DNA of 64,000 nucleotides from Sphingobium arseniciresistens (lineage in GTDB: Bacteria; Pseudomonadota; Alphaproteobacteria; Sphingomonadales; Sphingomonadaceae): positions 1 through 64,000 of the forward strand of contig JARFNK010000009.1 in the NCBI GenBank assembly GCA_029167225.1. Direction: 5' to 3'. The notes under the pieces are model-generated. The model searched no databases, was not told where the DNA came from, and was given only the letters and a program-made list of their open reading frames with translations. This document shows positions 10,951 to 21,447 of this stretch, in pieces. Each line of letters begins with the position of its first letter. Position 1 is the first letter of the stretch. Both the position numbers and the translations under genes were made by a program.

Positions 10951-11214
10951 TCAGAAAAGGTCTTCGAACAGATCAGTCCACCGGGGATTGTCACGCTCGA
11001 TCAGATCGATCTTCCAGGCCCGTTTCCATTTCTTCATCTGCAACTCGCGATGCCGTGCCTGTTGCAGATCGTCATGATGTTCAAACCAAACCAGTCGCGT
11101 GCAGCCATGATCCCTTGTGAACCCCGCCACCAGACCATTGCGATGCTGATAGACCCGGGCCGGGAGATCGCTGGTTGCCCCAAGGTAGAGCGTGCCGTTG
11201 CGCCTGCTTGCCAT
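10951..11214 (-). CDS. GIY-YIG nuclease family protein, possibly missing its first strand
   Basis: This 87-residue single-domain GIY-YIG endonuclease belongs to the short UPF0213/YhbQ-like class. Visible are GTLYLGATSDL (the YIG half), RVYQHRNG (catalytic Arg region), a Glu in ARHRELQMKKW and the terminal ERDNPRW. Codons upstream of the ATG, 11215-11241, read in frame VTKAGHVYL, which supplies the missing GIY-half strand. That frame has no ATG, GTG or TTG back to the sucB stop. Either translation begins at a non-standard codon such as CTG at 11217, or the gene has lost its start. Inverted palindromes bracket it. It interrupts the sucB-lpd junction. Confidence 0.75.
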   Translation of the reverse strand: MASRRNGTLYLGATSDLPARVYQHRNGLVAGFTRDHGCTRLVWFEHHDDLQQARHRELQMKKWKRAWKIDLIERDNPRWTDLFEDLF

Positions 11215-11250
11215 CAGATAGACATGGCCGGCTTTCGTGACACGTCTCCA

Positions 11251-11284
11251 TCCTGGGCTCCTGCTTTCGCAGGAGCACGACGTC
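11251..11284. repeat. REP-like palindrome, right arm flanking GIY-YIG locus 1
   Basis: GCTCCTGC-TTTC-GCAGGAGC (11257-11276) has outer flanks TCCTGG and ACGACGTC. It is the inverted partner of 10919-10945. The repeat lies between the sucB stop and the GIY-YIG coding region. Confidence 0.8.
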
Positions 11285-11292
11285 TCCCGTGA

Positions 11293-12537
11293 TTACAGGT
11301 CGATCAGCAGGCGCGTGGGGTCCTCGATCGCGTTCTTCACCGCGACAAGGAACGTCACTGCCTCGCGGCCGTCAATAAGGCGATGGTCGTAGCTGAGCGC
11401 AAGATACATCATCGGGCGGACGACGACCTGGCCGTTGCGGACGACCGGACGGTCCTCGATGCGGTGCAGGCCGAGCACGCCGGACTGGGGCGGGTTGATG
11501 ATCGGGGTCGACATCAGCGAGCCGAAGACGCCGCCGTTGGAAATCGTGAAGGTGCCGCCCTTCATGTCTTCCATGGTCAGCTGGCCTTCCTTGGCCTTCT
11601 TGCCGAAGTTGCCGATGGTCTTCTCGATCTCGGCGACGCTCAGGCTTTCCGCGTTGCGGATGACCGGGACGACGAGGCCGTTGGGCGCGGACACCGCGAC
11701 CGAGATGTCGGCGAAATTGTTATAAACAATCTCGTCGCCCTCGATCTGGCCGTTGACGGCAGGCACGTCCTTGAGCGCCATGCAGACGGCCTTGGTGAAG
11801 AAGCCCATGAAGCCCAGGCGGACGCCATGCTTCTTCTCGAACAGATCCTTGTACTTCGCACGCGCGGCGATGACTTCGGTCATGTCCACATCGTTGAAGG
11901 TGGTCAGCAGCGCGGCGGTTTCCTGCGCGCTCTTCAGGCGCTTGGCGACGGTCTGGCGCAGGCGGGTCATCTTCACCCGTTCCTGCGTGCGGCCGGGGCC
12001 GGCAGGCGCGGCGGCGACAGCGGCAGGCGCAGCAGCGGCGGGCGCCGATGCGGTCGCGGTGCCGGCAGCGACGGCCGCCGTCACATCGTCCTTGGTCAGG
12101 CGGCCGTCCTTGCCGGTGCCCTTGATCTTGCTCGGGTCAAGGCCATGTTCCAGCACCAGGCGGCGCACGGCGGGCGACAGGGTCAGGTTGCCCTCGTCCT
12201 CCGACGCGGCAGGCGCAGAGGCAGCCGGAGCGGGCGCGGCCGCTTCCGCCTTTGCGGCAGGTGCGGCAGCCGGAGCGGCCGAGGGCGCTGCGGCAGCGCC
12301 GCCAGCCTCGATCACCGCGATGACGGCGCCGACATTGACGGTGTCGCCTTCCTTGACGAGTTGCTGGCCCATCACGCCGGCGACGGGCGAAGGCACGTCG
12401 ACGGCGACCTTGTCGGTCTCCAGGCTGCAAATGGGCTCATCGAGCGCGACCGCCTCGCCGGGCTTCTTCAGCCACTGGCCTACGGTTGCTTCGGTAACGG
12501 ATTCGCCCAGTACGGGTACTTTGACTTCGGTTGCCAT
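11293..12537 (-). CDS. sucB: Dihydrolipoyllysine succinyltransferase, E2 of 2-oxoglutarate dehydrogenase
   Basis: This 414-residue core subunit transfers succinyl groups to CoA. The order is a lipoyl domain (residues 1-75, with Lys43 in ETDKVAV as the lipoylation site), an Ala/Pro linker, a peripheral subunit-binding domain (about 118-152, [20 protein letters not shown]), a second Ala-rich linker, and a catalytic domain. The catalytic domain ends in [20 protein letters not shown] with the active-site His. It starts 9 bases after sucA, as expected for a co-translated pair. Confidence 0.96.
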   Translation of the reverse strand: MATEVKVPVLGESVTEATVGQWLKKPGEAVALDEPICSLETDKVAVDVPSPVAGVMGQQLVKEGDTVNVGAVIAVIEAGGAAAAPSAAPAAAPAAKAEAAAPAPAASAPAASEDEGNLTLSPAVRRLVLEHGLDPSKIKGTGKDGRLTKDDVTAAVAAGTATASAPAAAAPAAVAAAPAGPGRTQERVKMTRLRQTVAKRLKSAQETAALLTTFNDVDMTEVIAARAKYKDLFEKKHGVRLGFMGFFTKAVCMALKDVPAVNGQIEGDEIVYNNFADISVAVSAPNGLVVPVIRNAESLSVAEIEKTIGNFGKKAKEGQLTMEDMKGGTFTISNGGVFGSLMSTPIINPPQSGVLGLHRIEDRPVVRNGQVVVRPMMYLALSYDHRLIDGREAVTFLVAVKNAIEDPTRLLIDL

Positions 12538-12546
12538 GATGCTTTC

Positions 12547-15360
12547 TCAGCCCTTCTTCTGGCGTCGGATTTCTTCACGAACGCTGTGTCCCAGCGCGTC
12601 GGCGACGAGTGCGCCCTGCTCGGCGAGGTGACGCTTGGCGAGGCCGGTGGCCGGCGACGCCGATGCCTTGCGGCCGGCATAGCGGGCACGCATCGGCGCC
12701 CGTCCGGCGTCGGCCAGCGCTTCCTCGATATAGGGCTCCACGAAGAACCACGCGCCATTGTTGCGCGGTTCTTCCTGACACCACACCACTTCCTCAAGGT
12801 TCGTCATCCGCTTCAGGCGGACGGCCAGTGCCTCGGTGGGGAAGGGATAGAGCTGCTCGATGCGGACGATCTGGGTGTTCTTGTCACCCGCGGCGTCGCG
12901 CGCCTCGATCAGGTCATAGGCGACCTTGCCCGAGCAGAGCACCAGGCGCTTCGTCTCCGTGTCGGGTGCCGGATTGGTATCCGACAGGATCCGCATGAAG
13001 TGCGTATCGCCCAGGAAGTCCTCCGCCTTGCTGACGGCCAACTTGTGGCGCAGCAGCGACTTGGGGGTCATCATGATCAGCGGCTTGCGGAAGCTGCGGA
13101 GCATCTGACGGCGCAGGATGTGGAAGTAGTTGGCCGGCGTCGTGCAGTTGGCGACCTGGATATTCCCCTCGGCGCAGAGCTGAAGATAGCGTTCCAGACG
13201 GGCCGAGCTATGCTCCGGCCCCTGCCCTTCATAGCCATGCGGCAGCAGGCAGACGAGGCCGTTGGCACGCAGCCACTTGCTCTCCGACGATGCGACATAC
13301 TGGTCGAAGATGATCTGCGCGCCGTTGGAGAAGTCGCCGAACTGTGCTTCCCACAGCACCAGGCTCTTCGGATCGGCCAGTGCATAGCCATATTCGAAGC
13401 CGAGCACGCCATATTCGGACAGCGGGCTGTCCAGCACCTCGAAGCGGCCGTGCGGCACGGTCGAGAGCGGGATATATTTGCTCTCGGTGTCCTGGTCGGT
13501 CCAGACCGAGTGACGCTGGCTGAACGTGCCGCGACCCGAATCCTGGCCCGACAGGCGCACGCCATAGCCTTCCGACAGCAGGCCGCCAAAGGCCAGGGCC
13601 TCGCCGGTCGCCCAGTCGAAATTGGTGCCGGAGTTGAACATCTCCGCCTTCGCGTCGAGCACGCGCTTCAGCGTCTTGTGGATGTTCACGCCTTCGGGAA
13701 CCGTGGTCAGCGTCTTGCCCAGGCTGTCGAACAGCTTCTGACTGATCGCCGTCTCGACATTCTGGCGCGAGGTCTCGGCATCGGCCGGCTTGTGCAGGCC
13801 GGACCAGCGACCGGCGAACCAGTCGGCCTTGTTGGCCTTGTAGCTCTTGGCCGCGTCGAACTCGGCTTCCAGATGGTTGACGAAGTCGCCGGTCACGCCG
13901 TTCACGAAATCATCGTCGACCACGCCCTCTGCCTTCAGGCGGGCGGAGTAGACGTCGCTCACCGGCGGATGCTGGCGGATCTTCGCGTACATCAGCGGCT
14001 GCGTGAAGCTGGGCTCGTCGCCCTCGTTATGGCCGAAGCGGCGATAGCACCACATGTCGATCACGATGTCGCGATGGAAGGTCTGGCGATATTCGATCGC
14101 CAGCTTGCAGGCGAAGGTCACGGCTTCGGGATCGTCGCCATTGACGTGCAGGATCGGCGCCTGAACGCCCTTCGCGACGTCGCTCGGATAGGGCGAGGAA
14201 CGCGCGAACTGCGGCGAGGTGGTGAAGCCCACCTGGTTGTTGACGACGAAGTGGATGCAGCCGCCGGTATTGTAGCCGCGGATGCCCGAGAAGCCGAAGC
14301 ATTCCCACACGATGCCCTGGCCGGCGAAGGCCGCGTCGCCATGGATCAGCACCGGCAGGACCGATTCATGCTTCTCCAGGTCGTCGCGGAACACCTGCTG
14401 CGCGCGCACCTTGCCAAGGACGATCGGATCGACCGTCTCGAGATGCGAGGGGTTGGGCACGAGCGACATGTGGACCTTCACGCCGTCGAACTCGCGGTCG
14501 GTGCTGGTGCCCAGGTGATATTTCACGTCACCCGAACCGCCGACATCCTCGGGATTGGCGGTGCCGCCCGAAAATTCGTGGAAGATCACGCGATAGCCCT
14601 TGGCCATCACGTTCGCGAGCACGTTCAGGCGGCCGCGATGCGCCATGCCGTACACGATCTCGCGCACGCCCAGCTGGCCGCCATATTTGATCACCGCTTC
14701 GAGCGCGGGGATCATGGATTCGCCGCCGTCGAGGCCGAAGCGCTTGGTGCCGACATATTTGCGGCCCAGGAACTTCTCATACTGCTCGGCCTGGATGACC
14801 TTGGACAGGATCGCTTTCTTGCCTTCCGGCGTGAAGATGATTTCCTTGTCCTTGCCTTCCATCCGGTCCTGCAGGAAGCGGCGCTCCTCCACGTCGGCGA
14901 TGTGCATATATTCCAGGCCGACATTGCCGCAGTAATTGGCGCGCAGGATGCCCACCAGCTCGCGCACGGTCGCATATTGCAGGCCGAGCGCGCCGCCCAG
15001 ATAGACCTTGCGGTCGAGCGCCGCGCCCGAGAAGCCATGATATTCCGGCGTCAGGTCGGCGGGCAGTTCGCGGTGCGAAAGGCCCAGCGGGTCAAGATTG
15101 GCGGCGAGATGACCGCGCACGCGATAGGTGCGGATCAGCATCATCGCGCGGATGGAATCGTCTGCGGCCTGTGCTACTTCCGTTTCGGATACAGCCTTGC
15201 CCGTCGCCTTTGCGGCAGCCTTCACGGCCACCTGCATCTGCGTGGGGTCCAGCGCACCCGTCAGGTCGTCGGTCTCGGTCGGCGGCCAGTTGCTGCGCGC
15301 CCAGCTCGGGCCTTGTTCGACTTCAAAATCCTGATTTTCGTAACCCATGTCACCATCCAT
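12547..15360 (-). CDS. sucA: 2-oxoglutarate dehydrogenase E1 component
   Basis: This 937-residue thiamine-diphosphate enzyme decarboxylates 2-oxoglutarate and succinylates the E2 lipoyl arm. Recognisable parts are YRVRGHLAANLDPLG near residue 80, MAHRGRLNVLANVM (substrate and TPP region), HGDAAFAGQGIVWE (TPP/Mg binding) and VVWCQEEPRNNGAWFF at the C-terminus. The length is close to the E. coli enzyme (933). It lies 68 bases downstream of sucD and 9 bases before sucB on the minus strand. Confidence 0.97.
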   Translation of the reverse strand: MDGDMGYENQDFEVEQGPSWARSNWPPTETDDLTGALDPTQMQVAVKAAAKATGKAVSETEVAQAADDSIRAMMLIRTYRVRGHLAANLDPLGLSHRELPADLTPEYHGFSGAALDRKVYLGGALGLQYATVRELVGILRANYCGNVGLEYMHIADVEERRFLQDRMEGKDKEIIFTPEGKKAILSKVIQAEQYEKFLGRKYVGTKRFGLDGGESMIPALEAVIKYGGQLGVREIVYGMAHRGRLNVLANVMAKGYRVIFHEFSGGTANPEDVGGSGDVKYHLGTSTDREFDGVKVHMSLVPNPSHLETVDPIVLGKVRAQQVFRDDLEKHESVLPVLIHGDAAFAGQGIVWECFGFSGIRGYNTGGCIHFVVNNQVGFTTSPQFARSSPYPSDVAKGVQAPILHVNGDDPEAVTFACKLAIEYRQTFHRDIVIDMWCYRRFGHNEGDEPSFTQPLMYAKIRQHPPVSDVYSARLKAEGVVDDDFVNGVTGDFVNHLEAEFDAAKSYKANKADWFAGRWSGLHKPADAETSRQNVETAISQKLFDSLGKTLTTVPEGVNIHKTLKRVLDAKAEMFNSGTNFDWATGEALAFGGLLSEGYGVRLSGQDSGRGTFSQRHSVWTDQDTESKYIPLSTVPHGRFEVLDSPLSEYGVLGFEYGYALADPKSLVLWEAQFGDFSNGAQIIFDQYVASSESKWLRANGLVCLLPHGYEGQGPEHSSARLERYLQLCAEGNIQVANCTTPANYFHILRRQMLRSFRKPLIMMTPKSLLRHKLAVSKAEDFLGDTHFMRILSDTNPAPDTETKRLVLCSGKVAYDLIEARDAAGDKNTQIVRIEQLYPFPTEALAVRLKRMTNLEEVVWCQEEPRNNGAWFFVEPYIEEALADAGRAPMRARYAGRKASASPATGLAKRHLAEQGALVADALGHSVREEIRRQKKG

Positions 15361-15428
15361 CCGTGCCGCTTGCAGCCGCGGGCCGGGAAAGCGCGGCCGG
15401 GGTGCAGCCCGGCCGCGTTCAGGCTCAA

Positions 15429-16313
15429 TTAGCCCTTGAGTACTTCTAGCAGCGTCGTGCCCAGTTCGGACGGGCTCGCCGCAACTTTGATCCCGGCCGC
15501 TTCCATGGCCGCGATCTTGCTTTCAGCATCGCCCTTGCCGCCCGAAACGATCGCACCGGCATGGCCCATGCGACGACCCGGAGGCGCCGTGCGGCCCGCG
15601 ATGAAGCCGGCCATCGGCTTCTTGCGGCCCTTCTTGGCTTCGTCGATCAGGAACTGCGCGGCCTGCTCTTCAGCATCGCCGCCGATCTCGCCGATCATGA
15701 TGATCGACTCGGTCTCGGGATCGCCCAGGAACAGTTCGAGCACGTCGATGAAGTTGGTGCCGTTCACCGGATCGCCGCCGATGCCGACGGCCGTGGTCTG
15801 GCCAAGGCCCGCGTTCGAGGTCTGGAACACCGCCTCATAGGTCAGCGTGCCGGAGCGCGAGACGACGCCGACGCTGCCCTTCTTGAAGATGCTGCCGGGC
15901 ATGATGCCGATCTTGCACTCATTGGGGGTCAGCAGGCCGGGGCAGTTCGGGCCGATCAGGCGCGACTTGGAACCGGTGAGCGAGCGCTTCACGCGCACCA
16001 TGTCCAGCACCGGAATACCTTCGGTGATGCAGACGATCAGCGGGATTTCCGCGTCGATCGCTTCCAGGATCGAGTCGGCCGCGAATGGCGGCGGAACATA
16101 GATGACGGACGCATCGGCGCCGGTCTTCGTCTTGGCTTCCAGCACCGTGTCATACATGGGCAGGCCGATATGGCTCGTGCCGCCCTTGCCCGGCGTGACG
16201 CCAGCGACCATCTGCGTTCCATAAGCGAGCGCCTGCTCGGTATGGAAGGTGCCGGTGGCCCCGGTCATGCCCTGGGTAATGACCTTGGTATTCTTGTTGA
16301 TAAGAATGGACAT
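15429..16313 (-). CDS. sucD: Succinate-CoA ligase, alpha subunit
   Basis: This 294-residue alpha subunit binds CoA through its N-terminal Rossmann domain ([20 protein letters not shown]). Its active-site phospho-His lies in [20 protein letters not shown]. The length is standard. The beta subunit gene sucC is normally adjacent but is not present on either side: mdh lies upstream and sucA downstream. The partner must be encoded outside this window. Confidence 0.96.
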   Translation of the reverse strand: MSILINKNTKVITQGMTGATGTFHTEQALAYGTQMVAGVTPGKGGTSHIGLPMYDTVLEAKTKTGADASVIYVPPPFAADSILEAIDAEIPLIVCITEGIPVLDMVRVKRSLTGSKSRLIGPNCPGLLTPNECKIGIMPGSIFKKGSVGVVSRSGTLTYEAVFQTSNAGLGQTTAVGIGGDPVNGTNFIDVLELFLGDPETESIIMIGEIGGDAEEQAAQFLIDEAKKGRKKPMAGFIAGRTAPPGRRMGHAGAIVSGGKGDAESKIAAMEAAGIKVAASPSELGTTLLEVLKG

Positions 16314-16405
16314 GCGCGCCCCTTCATGCAGTTGCGTGGCATTTCAGTCTATCGACCCGTCCCAGGGCTGCTCACATTCCCTGGGACGACCCGGTGCAGC
16401 TCGTA

Positions 16406-17434
<1,029 letters not shown>

Positions 17435-17564
17435 TCAACAGCACATGCCCTTGGGGCACAAATTATCTTTGCAATTCATTCGCAATTGCATTAGAGCAGC
17501 TTTCATCGCTGTTTCAACGCTTGCAGTCCCTCGCAAGCGCCTTACCCCGACAGCGCCTCCCTGC

Positions 17565-17600
17565 GCCGGGTGCCCAACGTCTCCTCGGGCGGCACCCGGC
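17565..17600. terminator. Possible terminator hairpin between zapE and mdh
   Basis: GCCGGGTGCC (17565-17574) pairs perfectly with GGCACCCGGC (17591-17600) around a 16-base loop. CGCCTTTT follows on the plus strand. It lies in the 430-base gap between the end of zapE and the start of mdh. The orientation relative to zapE lacks a good T-run, so the role is uncertain. No gene is recognisable in 17369-17799. It should hold the mdh promoter. Confidence 0.4.
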
Positions 17601-17799
17601 CGCCTTTTCCAAGGGCAGCTAATGCCCTTCCCAAAGCCCACCCCCTCATCAGCCAGATTCCGGCCGTTTCCCGCGACTTTCCGCCCCGCTCGTCGCTGCG
17701 TACGCGCAGACCCGGCAGGGCGTTCCCATGGGGTATCTTGCGTGCAAATGGTGGCATGGCAATGACAGCGGCGGCACTGCTGCTGCGCCAGCGCGTGCC

Positions 17800-18912
17800 T
17801 TATTTCGGCCCGTGGCCCTGCGCCAGATAATCGTCCGACTGCATTTCCATCAGCCGCGAAACCGTCCGCTCGAATTCGAAGGCGCCATCGCCGGAGGGAT
17901 AGAGTTTCGCAGGCTCGGCGTCCGCCGAGCCGAGCAGCTTCACCTTATATTCGTAGAGCGAGTCGATCAGCGTCACGAAGCGCGCGGCCTCGTTACGGTT
18001 CTCCGGCCCCAGGATCGGGATGCCGACGATGATGACGCTATGGTAGCGCCGGGCGATCGCCAGGTAATCCGGCGCGCCCCGCGCCTCCGCGCACAGGCGC
18101 TTGAACGAGAAGACCGCGACGCCCTTCAGGCTCTTGGGCACGTGCATGATCCGCCCGCCCTGCACCGGAAGCTCTTCCGAGGGCACGTGGGCGCGGTCTT
18201 CGGGCGGATAGTCGGTCAGGCGGAAGAAGGACTCCGACAGCGCCACCGTCGCCTCCGGCCCGTTGGGCACATGCCACAGCTTCGCGCCGCCCAGCCGGTC
18301 CAGCCGGTAGTCGGTCGGGCCGTTCAGCGTCATCACGTCCAGACGATCCGAAATCAGGTCGATGAACGGCAGGAACAGTTGGCGGTTGAGGCCGTTCTTG
18401 TACAGCTCCGACGGCGCCCGGTTGGACGTGGTGACGATGGTGACGCGTGCGCCGAGCAGGCCGGTGAACAGCCGCGACATGATCGCCGCATCCGCCATGT
18501 TGTTGACCACCATCTCATCGAAGCACAGCAGCCGCGCCTCGTCGACGAGGCTCGCGACGACCTGCGGGATCGGATCGCCGCTCTCGGACTTGCGCGCTTC
18601 CGCCAGCCGCGCATGGACATCCAGCATGAATTCGTGGAAATGGGCGCGCTTCTTGCGCTGGACCTTCACCGTGTCGAAGAACAGGTCCATCAGCATCGAC
18701 TTCCCGCGCCCGACGCCGCCCCACATGTAGAGGCCACGCGGCGGCTCTGGTGCCTTGCGCAGCATCTTCCACAGCGTGCTGCCACGCGGCGGCGCGGCCT
18801 CAAGTTCCCGTTGCAGCACGTCGAGTCGCGCGGCGCCGGCTTCCTGGTCGGGATCGGCGCGCAGCTCGCCCGCGGCGACCAGCGCGCGATAGCGATCGAG
18901 GACGTGGGTCAT
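17800..18912 (-). CDS. zapE: Cell division ATPase ZapE (AFG1-like)
   Basis: This 370-residue AAA-type ATPase of the AFG1/ZapE family associates with the division ring in E. coli. The Walker A motif is GGVGRGKS (residues 65-72), preceded by the family hallmark PPRGLYMWG. The Walker B motif is LLCFDEMVVNN. The sensor region follows at VTIVTTSNRAPSELYKNGLN, and AHFHEFM is also typical. Its ATG overlaps the stop of the thioesterase gene (ATGA), so the two are translationally coupled behind sdhB. Confidence 0.94.
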   Translation of the reverse strand: MTHVLDRYRALVAAGELRADPDQEAGAARLDVLQRELEAAPPRGSTLWKMLRKAPEPPRGLYMWGGVGRGKSMLMDLFFDTVKVQRKKRAHFHEFMLDVHARLAEARKSESGDPIPQVVASLVDEARLLCFDEMVVNNMADAAIMSRLFTGLLGARVTIVTTSNRAPSELYKNGLNRQLFLPFIDLISDRLDVMTLNGPTDYRLDRLGGAKLWHVPNGPEATVALSESFFRLTDYPPEDRAHVPSEELPVQGGRIMHVPKSLKGVAVFSFKRLCAEARGAPDYLAIARRYHSVIIVGIPILGPENRNEAARFVTLIDSLYEYKVKLLGSADAEPAKLYPSGDGAFEFERTVSRLMEMQSDDYLAQGHGPK

Positions 18913-19367
18913 CGGCCTTCCGGTGCCTTGCGCAGGGTCGCCGTCGATGCCGCGACCACCCGATCGCCCTGCTTCAATGTCATGCGCAGGAACAACAGTC
19001 GCCCGGTTTCGCCCAGCAGTTCCACCTCGGCGCGCAGCACTTCGTCGATCGTGCCGGCGCTCAGATATTGCATGGACAGGTCCACCGTGACCGCGCTGGC
19101 CTGTGCGGGGCGACCGATCGCGGCCATCGCGGAGAAATAGGCATGGTCGGCGAAAGACGCCAGGAAGCCGCCGTGAAGCGCACCTTGCCGGTTGAGATGG
19201 CTGGAGCGAGGCTCCAGCTCGACGACTGCCCGGCTCTCCCCTTCGGGATGGGAATAGATGTCACCCAGCAGCGTCAGGAACGTGCCCTCGACAGGCTCCA
19301 TCCATTGGAGCCAGCCGGCGCGTGCCCCTTCGGTCACGCGCCTGACGATCGTGTTATCGGCGCTCAC
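18909..19367 (-). CDS. PaaI/YdiI-type hotdog-fold thioesterase
   Basis: This 152-residue protein has the hotdog-fold acyl-CoA thioesterase pattern. LNRQGALHGGFLASFADHAY matches the HGG...D catalytic helix entry of PaaI-like enzymes, followed by TVDLSMQYLSAGTIDEVLRA. The GTG at 19367 is chosen because it lies five bases after the sdhB stop and matches the usual length. Its stop overlaps the zapE ATG. The substrate is unknown. Co-transcription with sdhB is inferred from spacing. Confidence 0.85.
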   Translation of the reverse strand: MSADNTIVRRVTEGARAGWLQWMEPVEGTFLTLLGDIYSHPEGESRAVVELEPRSSHLNRQGALHGGFLASFADHAYFSAMAAIGRPAQASAVTVDLSMQYLSAGTIDEVLRAEVELLGETGRLLFLRMTLKQGDRVVAASTATLRKAPEGR

Positions 19368-19371
19368 CCGA

Positions 19372-20160
19372 TCAGAGCTGACGCTCGACCAGCATCTTCT
19401 TGGTTTCGCCGATCGCCTTGGCCGGCGAAAGCCCCTTGGGGCACACATTCGCGCAGTTCATGATCGTGTGGCAGCGATACAGGCGGAAGGGATCCTCCAG
19501 CTCGTCCAGGCGCTCGCCGGTATATTCGTCGCGGCTGTCCGCCAGCCAGCGATAGGCCTGCAGCAGGATGGCCGGGCCAAGGAACTTGTCGCTGTTCCAC
19601 CAGTAGCTGGGGCAGCTGGTCGAGCAGCAGGCGCACAGGATGCACTCGTACAGGCCGTCCAGCTTCTCGCGGTCTTCCGGGCTCTGCAGGCGCTCCTTGC
19701 CCGAGGGCGGCGGCGACACGGTTTGCAGCCAGGGCTTGATGGAATTGTACTGCGCATAGAAATGCGTGAAGTCGGGGACCAGATCCTTGATCACGTCCAT
19801 GTGCGGCAGCGGCGTGATGCGGATGTCCTTGCTGCCGCATTCCTCGATCGCGGTGGTGCAGGCGAGACCGTTCTTGCCGTTCATGTTCATCGCGCACGAA
19901 CCGCAGATGCCCTCGCGGCAGGAACGGCGGAAGGTGAGGCTGGGATCGGCCTCGTTCTTCATCTTTATGAGCGCGTCGAGCACCATCGGGCCGCAATCGT
20001 CGAGGTCGATCTCGAACGTGTCGTAGCGCGGGTTCTGGCCCGAGTCGGGATCGTAGCGATAGACCTTGAAGCTCTTGACGTTGCTCGCGCCTTCGGGCGC
20101 CTTGTGGGTCACGCCCTTGCCGTTGATCTTGCTGTTCTTTGGCAACGCAAATTCGGCCAT
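19372..20160 (-). CDS. sdhB: Succinate dehydrogenase iron-sulfur subunit
   Basis: This 262-residue subunit carries the three Fe-S clusters of complex II. The [2Fe-2S] cysteines are in [19 protein letters not shown] plus LACTT. The [4Fe-4S] and [3Fe-4S] motifs are [17 protein letters not shown] and [18 protein letters not shown]. SdhC, SdhD and SdhA are absent from both sides. The gene upstream is divergent. sdhB therefore leads its own minus-strand unit with a thioesterase and zapE. Confidence 0.97.
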   Translation of the reverse strand: MAEFALPKNSKINGKGVTHKAPEGASNVKSFKVYRYDPDSGQNPRYDTFEIDLDDCGPMVLDALIKMKNEADPSLTFRRSCREGICGSCAMNMNGKNGLACTTAIEECGSKDIRITPLPHMDVIKDLVPDFTHFYAQYNSIKPWLQTVSPPPSGKERLQSPEDREKLDGLYECILCACCSTSCPSYWWNSDKFLGPAILLQAYRWLADSRDEYTGERLDELEDPFRLYRCHTIMNCANVCPKGLSPAKAIGETKKMLVERQL

Positions 20161-20352
20161 CGCTCTTCAAGTCCTTCGGAGGATTTCAACTAATGGCAGC
20201 CCGCATAACAAAAATTGCGCAAAGGTCCAGCGCATACGCAGCATGAGGAAGCATAAGCTCAGCCCTTGCACTTTGCGGGCCCGGCGCGCACATGCGAGCG
20301 AAAGTAACGCAGTTGCGAAAGCCTCGCAAATCCAACGCCGGCCGGAGTTCAC

Positions 20353-21447
20353 TTGCCTTTGGTCAGTATCGCCTTTCTCGCCATTGCCGAGGCACAGCAA
20401 CTCTATCACTGGCTGCCCGCCGCGCTCGCCCTGTCGCGCCGGCCGGGGGTGAGGGTTTCGGTGCTTTCGCCTTCTCCCATGATCCGCGACCTCGTCGCCA
20501 GCTACGACCCCGAGGGACTGCTGCATCATGTGCGGCTGAAGCGCCCCGGCTTTACCCGCGACTCCCTGCTTCGCCAGCCTTCCCGCCTCGCGACGTTGCT
20601 GCTCAACGCGCGCACCATCGCGCGGTTCGACACCATCGTCACCACGGAGATTTCGAGCGCCCTCTTGCGCCGCCTGCCGGGTTTCGACAGCCGGCTGATC
20701 CTGATCAAGCATGGCGCGGGCGATCGCGCGGGCGGGTACAAGGCGCGGCATTCCGCCTTCGACCTTACCCTCGTGGCGGGCGAGAAGGATCGCGAACGGA
20801 TGATCGCCAAGGGACTTTGTACGCCTGACAACTGCCTTGTCGGCGGCTATGCCAAGTTCGAGCTGATGGCGTCGCCCCGGCGATTTTTTTCCAATGACGA
20901 TCCGGTGCTGCTCTACAATCCGCACTTCGACAGGACATTGTCCTCCTGGGTAAGGCATGGCCCGGAGATGCTGGCGGCGATCGAGCGCCTTTCCGGTTGG
21001 AACGTCATCATCGCGCCCCATACCAAGCTCGCCAGCCGCGTGCCGGCCATCCACAGCGATGCGCCGCATGTCCGCATCGACATGGGCAGCCGCCATTCCA
21101 TCGACATGAGCTACACGGTGAGCGCCGACGCCTATCTGGGCGACGCCAGCAGCCAGGTCTACGAGTTCCTGCTCACCCCGCGCCCGTGCATCTTCCTCAA
21201 CCTCGACCATCTCGACTGGACCGATGACGACGCCTTCGCGCATTGGCGGCTGGGGCAGGTCATCGAGTCGGCCGGCAATCTCCAGGCCGCGCTCGACCGC
21301 GCACAAGCCTTGCAATCGACCTTCCAGAATGCTCAGGAGGCCGCCATGCGCCATTCCATCGACACCGCACCCATCCCCGCCTCCCGCCGGCAGGCCGACG
21401 CCATCCTCGCCTTTGCCGAAGGCTCGCTCGCAGGAGGCCGCGCCTGA
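20353..21447 (+). CDS. CDP-glycerol glycerophosphotransferase-like GT-B protein
   Basis: This 364-residue protein starts at a TTG with GGAG five to six bases upstream. The overall pattern is a two-domain GT-B fold similar to CDP-glycerol:poly(glycerophosphate) transferases (TagF/TagB) and UDP-GlcNAc epimerase-like enzymes. KHGAGDRAGGY corresponds to the His-Gly donor loop. DAYLGDASSQVYEFLLTPRP corresponds to the TagF S/T-D-x-S-S-x-x-x-[DE] segment. No signal peptide is seen. It overlaps the CDP-alcohol phosphotransferase gene (TGATG). I infer transfer of a polyol-phosphate to an envelope glycan or lipid. The acceptor and donor are unproven. Confidence 0.7.
   Translation: MPLVSIAFLAIAEAQQLYHWLPAALALSRRPGVRVSVLSPSPMIRDLVASYDPEGLLHHVRLKRPGFTRDSLLRQPSRLATLLLNARTIARFDTIVTTEISSALLRRLPGFDSRLILIKHGAGDRAGGYKARHSAFDLTLVAGEKDRERMIAKGLCTPDNCLVGGYAKFELMASPRRFFSNDDPVLLYNPHFDRTLSSWVRHGPEMLAAIERLSGWNVIIAPHTKLASRVPAIHSDAPHVRIDMGSRHSIDMSYTVSADAYLGDASSQVYEFLLTPRPCIFLNLDHLDWTDDDAFAHWRLGQVIESAGNLQAALDRAQALQSTFQNAQEAAMRHSIDTAPIPASRRQADAILAFAEGSLAGGRA

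Noticed and set aside
11383-15432. Very long open frame on the plus strand across sucB-sucA
   Set aside because: It is antisense to two clear enzymes, rich in Arg/His/Leu with no domain pattern. This is the usual codon-bias shadow in a high-GC genome.
17445-17765. Open frame between mdh and zapE
   Set aside because: Low-complexity Pro/Arg composition, no motif, overlaps the likely mdh promoter.
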